Assembly (NCBI GenBank): GCA_022575985.1
Contig: JAKSXM010000263.1
Coordinates: forward strand, 4,630,001-4,694,000
Direction of reading: 5' to 3'
Length of the DNA stretch: 64,000 bases
Source of the DNA: Anagrus nilaparvatae
Taxonomy: Eukaryota > Arthropoda > Insecta > Hymenoptera > Mymaridae
In this document: positions 55,444 to 64,000 of the stretch, in pieces
Layout: each line of letters begins with the position of its first letter
Numbering within the stretch: the first letter of the stretch is position 1
Made by a program: the position numbers and the translations under genes
Notes under the pieces: generated by a model
The model's database searches: none
Told to the model about the DNA's origin: nothing
What the model saw: the letters and a program-made list of their open reading frames with translations, nothing else

Positions 55444-56118
55444 TAACACCTCTTTAAAAACTGTACTGTATCAAAGCCTTAATTAAGGGATTTAGATATG
55501 GATCTTGGTTATCTTATGAGTGTTTTTGAATCATAATCAAATTCTTTTTCTAGTAGTTCATTTTATAATAATAAAACTCATAACAACAACGAAATTCTTA
55601 GATAGAAGAGGAAGAGAAACCACAATTTTTACCTCAATATATAGATTTACAAAATCAAAACAATAATACTGTTAAAACTTCTTTGGTTGAAGGAGAAGCT
55701 CATTCAAAGTTTGGCGGTTTAAAAGCTTAAGTTCAGATCAGTATTTTCAAGATAGTATAAATGATAATAAGTAAGTACATAAAAAAATAAACAGTTAATA
55801 AATTTTAACATTTAGGCTAAAATATCATTTTAGAGGAAGCAGAAAAACAATCTTCTTGGATTTGAAAGTTCAACAAGTATATCATCAAGCCATAAAAAAT
55901 ACCCTTTTTTGTTGAAGAGTTTAAGAAAAATTTTAAAGTATTGATTCTTAATTTATAAGTATTGATTCTGAAACAATCAATTTATTTTTTTCTGACTTTG
56001 TTATTAATGTTGACGAATGTTTTCAAAACAATTTTTTAAAAATATACAGTATTACAAAAGTTTCTTCTATGAATTTAACACAGTACAGATATGTATTACA
56101 TTTTGCAGTTGATAAAGC
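55444..56118 (+). other. Degraded coding-like DNA, unassigned
   Basis: Short in-frame runs occur (an acidic EEEEKPQFLPQYIDLQ-like phrase near 55600 and a DFVINVDECFQ-like phrase near 55995), separated by stops. They may be relics of one old gene or transposon. I do not recognise it. Confidence 0.3.
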
Positions 56119-56281
56119 AAAGAAAATTTTGGTATAAACACTTTTTTAATTTAATCAAAAATAAGGACATGAGTTGGTGAGAAAAATTTTTTGTCGAAAA
56201 AAGTTGACTCAAAATTTTTCTCACCAACTCATGTCCTTATTTTTGATAAAATTAAAAAAGTGTTTATGCCAAAATTTTCTT
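56119..56281. repeat. Near-perfect inverted repeat, about 72-bp arms
   Basis: Arms 56119-56190 and 56211-56281 share AAGGACATGAGTTGGTGAGA and its complement, with a single-digit number of mismatches and a 20-bp loop. No flanking duplication is evident; it may be an inverted duplication rather than a transposon. Confidence 0.75.
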
Positions 56282-56480
56282 AATTGAATAAAGAATGCGA
56301 GACTACTCTGATAAGATTTAAAAAAAACTTATAATTTAATAAAAAAACGAAAAAGAAATAAAAAATTTGAAAACCAAAATAACGCGGGTGTAGGACTATT
56401 AATTCCCTATAACTACTGGATTGTTTGAGAAAGAACAGAAGCTTCTTACAACTATTAAACTATTTGCTGGTAAATGCCAT

Positions 56481-58857
56481 TTACTCCAGTAAAATCACGG
56501 TTTTGGTGGTATTGTTTGTGGCCGCTACCAGATTTGGTCTACTATAGGTTTTTTGGGTAGCTGAATCCGAAAATCGGGGTCTTTTCTGTGCGCAATTGGG
56601 GCTTGACCCTTAAATCGGGCAAAACTGCCCTTTAAAAGGGCATTTTTGCTGTATTCATTGTAGGCCTTTGAAATTTAGTATACAGGGGTTTTTTGGGTCG
56701 CTGATAACGAATATTGCAGTTTTAATGATGAAAAATTACCCCTTGACCCTTAAATCGGGCAAAACTGCCCTTTAAAAGGGCATTTTTGCTGTATTCATTG
56801 TAAGCCTTTGAAATTTGGTATACAGGGGTTTTTTGGGTCGCTGATAACGAATATTGCAGTTTTAATGATGAAAAATTACCCCTTGACCCTTAAATCGGGC
56901 AAAACTGCCCTTTAAAAGGGCATTTTTGCTGTATTCATTGTAAGCCTTTGAAATTTGGTATACAGGGGTTTTTTGGGTCGCTGATAACGAATATTGCAGT
57001 TTTAATGATGAAAAATTACCCCTTGACCCTTAAATCGGGCAAAACTGCCCTTTAAAAGGGCATTTTTGCTGTATTCATTGTAAGCCTTTGAAATTTGGTA
57101 TACAGGGGTTTTTTGGGTCGCTGATAACGAATATTGCAGTTTTAATGATGAAAAATTACCCCTTGACCCTTAAATCGGGCAAAACTGCCCTTTAAAAGGG
57201 CATTTTTGCTGTATTCATTGTAAGCCTTTGAAATTTGGTATACAGGGGTTTTTTGGGTCGCTGATAACGAATATTGCAGTTTTAATGATGAAAAATTACC
57301 CCTTGACCCTTAAATCGGGCAAAACTGCCCTTTAAAAGAGCATTTTTGCTGTATTCATTGTAAGCCTTTGAAATTTGGTATACAGGGGTTTTTTGAGTCG
57401 CTAATAACGAATAATGCAGTTTTAATTATGAAAAATTACCGGTAAAGATAATATTTTAGAGCCTGTTTTTACTGCATGTCCACTTATACCAGACAAATTT
57501 TTAAAGAAATTTAGTTGCGGTTGTAAAAAAGGTTGCCTAAAAAAATGTGGATGTCGCAAACTGGGTCTAAAATGCAGCATATTCTGCAAAACGTGCAGTG
57601 GTCAGAGCTGCGAAAATTGTGAACATAACTCTGACATAAATTCAGAAAACACATGTGAGGATAATTCCATTTTAGAGCCAAACGTCACCATAGACGAAAA
57701 CGATGACAGTCTTCTGGAGAGAACGTATGAAGATTTCGATTGTTCAATTTTTGAACCAAATATTAGTTTTGACTGCATTTATAACGATAGCTATGATAAT
57801 ATTGAGGATACAACTCAAGTACACTCGGTCCAGAGTATGGAGTATGATTAATTGTATATAATATTTGCAAAATGTCTCAAAAATTATTTGTTTTCGTACT
57901 TTTTTGTACTTTTTTTAGAACAATATGTTATGTTTAAATAATAATAAAAAATCTTATTACTTAAAAATGTATGATTCATTTATGTATACCTTTCAAACCC
58001 TTTTAGGAGTAGTTTTAGCAAATTTGAGGCCAAACACCTAATTTTCAATTTAAAAAAACGCGATTTTCGTGAACAGCAACCTAAAAAACCCCTGTATACC
58101 AAATTTCAAAGGCTTACAATGAATACAGCAAAAATGCTTTTTTAAAGGGCAGTTTTGCCCGATTTAAGGGTCAAGGGGTAATTTTTCATAATTAAAACTG
58201 CAATATTCGTTATCAGCGACTCAAAAAACCCCTGTATACCAAATTTCAAAGGCTTAGAATGAATACAGCAAAAATGCCCTTTTTAAGGGCAGTTTTGCCC
58301 AATTTAAGGGTCAAGGGGTAATTTTTCATAATTAAAACTGCAATATTCGTTATTAGCGACTCAAAAAACCCCTGTATACCAAATTTCAAAGGCTTAGAAT
58401 GAATACAGCAAAAATGCCCTTTTTAAGGGCAGTTTTGCCCAATTTAAGGGTCAAGGGGTAATTTTTCATAATTAAAACTGCAATATTCGTTATTAGCGAC
58501 TCAAAAAACCCCTGTATACCAAATTTCAAAGGCTTACAATGAATACAGCAAAAATGCCCTTTTAAAGGGCAGTTTTGCCCGATTTAAGGGTCAAGGGGTA
58601 ATTTTTCATAATTAAAACTGCAATATTCGTTATCAGCGACCCAAAAAACCCCTGTATACCAAATTTCAAAGGCCTACAATGAATACAGCAAAAATGCCCT
58701 TTTAAAGGGCAGTTTTGCCCGATTTAAGGGTCAAGCCCCAATTGCGCACAGAAAAGACCCCGATTTTCGGATTCAGCGACCCAAAAAACCTATAGTAGAC
58801 CAAATCTGGTGGCGGCCACAAACAATACCACCCCCCCCCGTGATTTGACTGGAGTAA
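56481..58857. mobile_element. Foldback-like element 2: inverted arrays of a 140-bp unit around a CXC gene
   Basis: The outer ends are inverted copies beginning TTACTCCAGT. About 120 bp further in both sides share GTCTACTATAGGTTTTTTGG and CGGGGTCTTTTCTGTGCGCA. Inside each end is a tandem array of a 140-bp unit (CTGATAACGA recurs at 56701, 56841, 56981, 57121 and 57261; the complementary array has the same period from about 58089 to 58649). The arms are about 950 and 790 bp and flank a unique centre that encodes a CXC domain. The architecture resembles the Drosophila FB family. No target-site duplication was found. The element is inserted upstream of the CNOT1 pseudogene. Confidence 0.75.
57441..57851 (+). 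CDS. CXC (tesmin/TSO1-like) domain coding segment
   Basis: 136 open codons end at TAA 57849-57851; there is no ATG, and an in-frame stop lies just upstream of 57441, so this is the C-terminal part of a gene or a last exon. About residues 22-50 form the cysteine cluster: CGCKKGC, KKCGCRKLGLKC, then C-x3-C-x2-C. The spacing is that of CXC zinc-binding domains, which also occur at the ends of transposon-borne insect proteins. The rest is acidic. It lies in the unique core of foldback-like element 2, so it is probably the remnant of that family's own protein, a possible DNA-binding factor for the 140-bp arrays. Confidence 0.6.
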   Translation, partial: GKDNILEPVFTACPLIPDKFLKKFSCGCKKGCLKKCGCRKLGLKCSIFCKTCSGQSCENCEHNSDINSENTCEDNSILEPNVTIDENDDSLLERTYEDFDCSIFEPNISFDCIYNDSYDNIEDTTQVHSVQSMEYD

Positions 58858-58973
58858 TTATACAATAATCAAAGAAGTTTATCGATTATCTAAACGTGTA
58901 GGAAAACTTTATTCAGAAGTTTTTACTGCTTGTAATAATATTTATTCAAAATTCAAAAATCAAATCAATAAAA

Positions 58974-59531
58974 ATGCAATCCATGGCAGAATGGTATTTA
59001 AGAGGCGATGTTGATCAAATTAGACTTTCCCGTATTCTTGATGTAGCTCAAGATTTAAAAGTACTATCTGCTTCATTGAATGTGCAATCATTTCCATTTG
59101 TCATTGATTTGGCTTGTTTGGCTTGTTTGTAGCGCAGATGCCCCCAAGTTATTGTCCAAGCAATGAAAGAAGATCCTACAGTTCCTTAAGCTAGTCAATT
59201 GCTTCAAGAAACTTTAAGTATAATTTTGAACTGTTTACAAGTTTGTGTGGGGTAAGTTGAATTAAATTTGAAACAAACTTATAGTATTCATATTGCTGAA
59301 AATAGAAAATATGCATAGTATCAATTTTATACATGACTTAAACAATACTTTTATTAATCTGTTTGCAAAATAGAAGCGTTTCACAAGAATGTTTTGATGC
59401 AATCTTATATTTGGTACAAAATTGTAGTTTAATGCTAAGCAAAAGAACATTGAATAGTTTATATAATCCCGCCACCACCAGTCTTAAGTTACTGAGATCT
59501 GGAACCATTTATTCCAGCTTTAAGTGGACAG
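58974..59531 (+). pseudogene. CNOT1: CNOT1 (CCR4-NOT scaffold subunit 1) unprocessed pseudogene
   Basis: Exon A (58974-59251) encodes a phrase that is almost invariant in animal CNOT1: MAEWYLRG, then [12 protein letters not shown] and FVIDLACLA. Roughly 30 residues normally next are missing, and a TAG at 59130-59132 follows. The frame resumes with RRCPQ and continues to a NCLQVCVG end. Intron GTAAGT..TAG at 59252-59373 is retained, with exon B (59374-59531) giving SVSQECFDAILYLVQNCS in the correct phase. A frameshift lies near its end, before donor GTAATT. Retained introns show it arose by DNA duplication rather than retroposition. CNOT1 itself is the scaffold of the cytoplasmic deadenylase complex; this copy lacks almost the whole protein. 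Confidence 0.8.
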
Positions 59532-59750
59532 GTAATTTTTAAATAGCTTTCTAATAATTGTATAGTTTTCAAAAATATCAATTTCTTGGTTACAGTTTTT
59601 TTCTATCAAGTCAGTTGATTCTCTTAGAAATGTGAATTGAAGTTTAGCATCAATGAATTTAAGTACTTCCTTTGGACCTTCTAATAATTCAGCATTCAAA
59701 TTACTTGGAGCTTTAAAGAAATAAGGTTGGAGGTTCCATACTAAATACAT
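59520..59750 (-). CDS. Hypothetical ORF, unknown
   Basis: A 76-codon frame with a WNLQPYFFKAP start and a charged, balanced composition (Glu, Asp, Lys, aromatic residues) that looks more protein-like than most random frames here. It overlaps the end of the CNOT1 pseudogene in antisense. No domain recognised; it may be a single exon of a transposon-derived gene. Confidence 0.25.
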   Translation of the reverse strand: MYLVWNLQPYFFKAPSNLNAELLEGPKEVLKFIDAKLQFTFLRESTDLIEKNCNQEIDIFENYTIIRKLFKNYLST

Positions 59751-60539
59751 AATGGGCTTTTAAAAGCCTAGTTTGATTAAAATGTTGAAAATGCAACTTT
59801 TTTGGTTGAAATATATAAGTATCATGTACGCTACATAAAAAAAAAATGTTATAAGTGAATTATATCAAATTGAATGCTCAATTCAAGAGGTGAAAAAATG
59901 AAGACCAGTCACTGTAACATATTTCAAGTTGTATTAAAGTTTCATAATAGAATTTGAAATATTAATTCTTTAATAAATAGTTTTTTTTTTCTTAATCCAG
60001 ATACAGATTTCTTTAAGTGCAAGAATAAATTGTGTAAATTGATATTTTAAAAACTTTTACACTTATGCCATTATTTAAAAATTATATTGTACATATAATT
60101 AAATTTTATTATCCATAATTTTTAATTTTACTTCTAAATTAAACATAATTTTGGGGTAGTTGGCATGTTTTTATAAGGGAGTAAATAAGTTTTATAATAA
60201 ATGAGAAAATGTCTTCTAATATTTGTTTAAAAATAAAAAGAAAAAAAAGTATTCATTATTTAAATTTGTTTTATTTTTTATACGTAATTTTATACTATAT
60301 CCCTTTCTACAACAGATTAAAAGTCCAAATTAAATATTGTAGCGTATATTAAATAGTGCAGCGTTATAAGTTTTATAGTGTACTTAGGAGTTATAAAAAA
60401 AACCATCCTGGTTTACCATCTGGTTTTTCAGATGGTTAACCACCAGGTATTTAAAAAAAAAATAATAAGATCCCAGGATGAAAATGCACCTTGCAGGTAG
60501 AAGCGGATACCCTGGGGGTATAATTTTCAATTTTTCGGC
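59751..60539. other. AT-rich DNA without a gene
   Basis: One short inverted repeat (ACCATCTGG...CAGATGGT, about 60416-60437) was seen. Nothing else supported. Confidence 0.4.
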
Positions 60540-61620
60540 CCAAAATATTTTCCGATTTTCCAAGATGGCGGACAATAAAATTTAAAAATATCAACTATTA
60601 ACTTTACAAGGGGGTTTTTGAGGGTGAGAAAAGTGAATTTAGGGTGGAAAATATTCAATTTTTCATATTTTCCGATTTTCCAAGATGGCGGATAATAAAA
60701 TTTAAAGTATTAACTTTTAACTTTACAAGGGGTTTTTGAGGGTGAGAAAAATGAATTTAGGGTGGAAAATATTCAATTTTTCGACCCAACATATTTTCCG
60801 ATTTTCCAAGATGGCGGACCATAAAATTTAAAAATATCAATTTTTAACTTCACAAGGGGGTTTTTGAGGGTGAGAAAAGTGAATTTAGGGTGGATAATAT
60901 TCAATTTTTCGACCCAAAATATTTTCCGATTTTCCAAGATGGCGCACAATAAAATTTAAAAATATCAACTATTAACTTTACAAGGGGGTTTTTGAGGGTG
61001 AGAAAAGTGAATTCAGGGTGGAAAATATTTAATTTTTCGATCCAACATATTTTCCGATTTTCCAAAGTGGCAAACGATAAAATTTAAAAGTATCAACTTT
61101 TAACTTTACAAGGGGGTTTTTCTGGGTGAGAAGAGTGAATTTAGAGTGGAAAATATTCAATTTTTCGACCCAACATATTTTCCGATTTTCCAAGATAGCG
61201 GACAATAAAATTTAAATGTATCAACTTTTAACTTTACAAGGGGATTTTTGAGGCTGAGAAAAGTGAATTTAGGGTGGAAAATATTCAATTTTTGGACCCA
61301 ACATATTTTCCGATTTTCTAAGATGGCGGACAATAAAATTTAAAAGTATAAACTTTTAACTTTACAAGGGAGTTTTTGAGGGTGAGAAAAGTGAATTTAG
61401 GGTGGAAAATATTCAATTTTTAGAACCAACATATTTTCCGATTTTCCAAGATGGCGGACAATAAAATTTAAAAGTATCAATTTTTAACTTCACAAGGGGG
61501 TTTTTGACGGTGAGAAAAATGAATTTAGGGTGGTAAATATTTAATTTTTTGGCCCAACATATTTTCCATTTTTCCAAGATGGGGGACAACAAAACTGGAA
61601 AAAATTACCCTTTTACTTTA
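60540..61620 (+). repeat. Satellite of about 127 bp, nine units, with a YY1/Pho-like motif
   Basis: Each unit contains TTTTCCGATTTTCCAAGATG followed by GCGGACAATAAAATTTAA, then CTTTACAAGGGGGTTTTTGA. The CCAAGATGG core occurs at about 60560, 60680, 60806, 60934, 61190, 61317, 61446 and 61574 (diverged at 61062). Spacing is 120-129 bp. CAAGATGGCGG fits the YY1/Pleiohomeotic recognition sequence (GCCAT core on the other strand). Confidence 0.85.
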
Positions 61621-62440
61621 CAACGATGTTTTTTAGGTCAAGAATAATGAATTTTCAATGTTTTGAGACTTGGAAAATTTATTTAATTTCTTAATAATTT
61701 TTATAATGTTATTTCAAAGTTTTATTTTTAATTTTAAGGTACAAAAATAGTTATTATCCTATATATATTAAAATGAAATAATTTAAAAAATTGACTATTT
61801 TTGATTTTATTGGACACGCATTTATGGAGAATTGTACGGACGAAAATACATGAAAGTGGTTTTAAAGTAATCTTTAAAGAAAGATCTCCAGACCTTTTTT
61901 TAATTTTTAAAAAATATTTAAATGATTTCGAGAAATCAATATCAGAAGTTAGTAGTCGAAAACGCAAAATAATTTCATTTTTTTTCACTAAAACTGATTT
62001 TTCTCAGGATCTAAGAGGTTTTTTGAAACGAGGTTTAGTGCAAATAATTCCTAGGAAAAAATGCTATCGATTTGACGTTTTTTTTTTAATTTGAGCTCAC
62101 GGTTCAGAGTTACAACTGTTTGAAGCTAAGAACTTCAAAATTAAAAAAATCAAAAAGTGGACATTTTCATCACTTCAGATCTCGGAATGGATTGTATCAA
62201 AATGTAAAAACCAAGTTTCTTTGTATTTATTAAGCACTTTTCTAATGCCACTTTTATTTTTTTTTAATTTCATTTATTCATTAAAGAGAAATGTCAAAAA
62301 AACGAATTAGAGTCTAATTTTTAGAATTTTTTATTTTTTTATATTTAGGACAGCTGATATCCATTTTTTATATTATTTTAAGTATTTTATATTTTATTTC
62401 TTTAAAAAAAATTTAATTTCTACCATTGCATAAGAATATA
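61621..62440. other. AT-rich DNA without a gene
   Basis: Overlapping frames of 84-97 codons on both strands at 61734-62094 show no domain and mirror each other, so neither is called. Confidence 0.4.
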
Positions 62441-64000
62441 TCTAATTAAAAAAATAATTAAATGCAATCATTGTATAAAAATATTTGAAATTCCAACTTT
62501 TCTATAAAACAGGAGACTGTTAGAAAAAAATTTATAATGGCATATAGTTTCTGGTAAAGTCAATAAAAAAATACAATTTTCTTATAAAACAAGACAAATA
62601 CAAAAAAAATTTCAATGCAATCATTGCATAAAAATTTTTGAAATTAAAAACACATTTTAATGCAATCATTGCATAAAAATTTTCTCAATGCAATTATTGC
62701 ATACAAATATTTGAAATTCCAACTTTTCTATAAAACAGGAGACTGTTAGAAAAAAATTTATAATGGTATATAGTTTCTGATAAAGTCAATAAAAAAATAC
62801 AATTTTCTTATAAAACAAGACAAATACAAAAAAAATTTCAATGCAATCATTGCATAAAAATTTTTGAAATTAAAAACACATTTTAAAGCAATTATTGCAG
62901 ACAAATATTTAAAATTCCATTTAATAATAATATTAATTTTCATAAATATTCATTTTCATAATCATTGCATGAAAATATTTAAAAATACAATTATCATATA
63001 AAACAGGACACTATTAGAAAAAAATTTAAAATGATGTGTATAGTTTCTGCTAAAGTCAATAAAAAAATTTTAATGCTATCATTGCATAAAAACTTTTGAA
63101 ATCCCAACTTTTGTATAAAACAGGACACTATTCGAAAAACATTCAGATTGACGTATAGATTCTGCCAAAGTCAATAAAAATATTTCAATGTTATGGTAGT
63201 TCACCAGTAATTTAGACGACAATAGAAATCGCTAAAATTTTTATAGGGCCTTCATATTATAATAATACACATAAAAATAAAATTTTAAGAAAATTGTGGT
63301 TTTCGTTTAGGAGATACAAAGCTCCAAAGTTGAATTCTTATACATTGCAAGCATAGGAGCCGAGTCAAAAAATACGAGTTTGAGATTTTTATTTACTGTC
63401 AACGCCGAAACTGAACAATAGATTTTTTTTTTAAATATTGCACCAAGTAAATTAATTGTTGAAGAAACTTCTATTCGATTTTTAAATAAATTGTGGTTTT
63501 CTTATAAAAGATATTTTAATAAGAAAAAATAAAAAACCGATGAAAATTTTAAGGTGACAACGTCGACGTTTAAAATACACGCATAATATTATAATAATAA
63601 TCATGTAAATAAAATCGCGTGCCTACAAACATTGTGCGACGTTGTCGTACTTTTTTTTTTATTTAAGCTACCACGAAAAATGATCTGTCAAAATACCGTA
63701 ATTTTAATTGTCTGGTAAAGAACCTTAACATTACTTAAAAATATTTGAAATCACAATTTTTATATATAACAGAGCATTATTCAAAAAAATTTAGAATGGA
63801 GTACAGTTTCTGCTAAAGTCAATAAAAATATTTCAATGCAATCATTGCATAAAAATACTTGAAATATTAACTTTTGAAAACACAACACTATTAAAAAAAA
63901 TTTAGAATGGCGGATAGTTTCTGCTAAAGTCAATAAAAATATTTCAATGCTATCATTGCATAAAAATATTTGAAATCCCAATTTTTATTTATAACAGAGC
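62441..64000. repeat. Tandem array with ATGCAATCATTGCAT palindromes, interrupted
   Basis: Units of variable length contain AATGCAATCATTGCATAAAA, TATAAAACAGGACACTATTA and GTTTCTGCTAAAGTCAATAA. The palindrome (or a one-base variant) appears near 62463, 62613, 62658, 62686, 62838, 63070, 63837 and 63945. The array is broken at about 63190-63735 by unrelated sequence and runs off the end of the window. Confidence 0.7.
63190..63735. other. Insertion-like block within the palindrome array
   Basis: This 0.5-kb block differs from the array on both sides. Its two edges show a weak inverted similarity (TGGTAG near 63193 and CTACCA near 63669), and an inner pair ACAACGTCG / CGACGTTGT (about 63558 and 63641). 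It may be an old DNA transposon insertion. Confidence 0.35.

Noticed and set aside
56560..58800. CRISPR-like regular array
   Set aside because: Units are 140 bp, contiguous, inverted on the two sides, and lie in insect DNA; there are no unique spacers.
61734..62094. Opposed ORFs of 84 and 97 codons
   Set aside because: They overlap in antisense, have no recognisable domain, and arise in a low-complexity region.

Overview
The window is AT-rich eukaryotic DNA, almost certainly from an insect. Supporting signs are GT..AG introns of the short metazoan type, BEL/Pao, R1-like and R2-like retroelements, Helitron-type ends, an insect-type retroviral env, a DUF4806-like host gene and a CNOT1 (CCR4-NOT scaffold) fragment. 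A parasitoid wasp or a similar insect with an AT-rich, transposon-loaded genome would fit, but the sequence alone does not fix the order. No bacterial operon, CRISPR array or intact multi-domain host gene was seen.

Layout. 1-3357: 3' part of an endogenous retrovirus, with the env C-terminus, an overlapping cysteine-rich ORF, a 160-bp tandem array, a polypurine tract and a 3' LTR. 3358-15553: a repeat zone with Helitron-like copies (two in tandem), a minisatellite-bearing element present twice in inverted orientation, a tRNA-like remnant, long hairpins, a pair of about 850-bp direct repeats and G-run arrays. 15554-20214 and 50276-50438: exons of a DUF4806-family-like gene with correct splice sites and mostly consistent phases, but with a frameshift and a stop. 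Its ninth intron, about 30 kb, holds the whole transposon-rich middle of the window.

Inside that intron are a foldback-like element (21975-23925), a 3,334-bp segment present twice (24235-27568 and 39779-43112), a young LTR element (27570-39775) and a decayed BEL/Pao element (43740-49056) joined to an inverted R1-type endonuclease fragment. The LTR element is the most unusual object here. It has identical-looking 741-bp LTRs, a primer-binding site, a polypurine tract and an intact Gag with a CCHC knuckle. Gag ends at a textbook -1 frameshift site (TTTAAAC, stop codon, 9-nt spacer, hairpin). The frameshift leads into a 799-codon ORF with no visible protease, RT or integrase, but with an OTU-protease-like segment. 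About 5.8 kb of non-coding DNA with two tandem arrays follows.

51-64 kb: R2-like and LINE ORF1-like fragments, a TA-flanked MITE, and a second foldback-like element (56481-58857) whose inverted arms are arrays of a 140-bp unit around a CXC-domain coding segment. Then come an unprocessed CNOT1 pseudogene, a roughly 127-bp satellite carrying a YY1/Pho-like motif in nearly every unit, and an array of ATGCAAT palindromes. The duplicated 3.3-kb segment around the LTR element is arranged as if an empty and a filled allele had been joined end to end, so assembly error must be excluded before it is read as biology.
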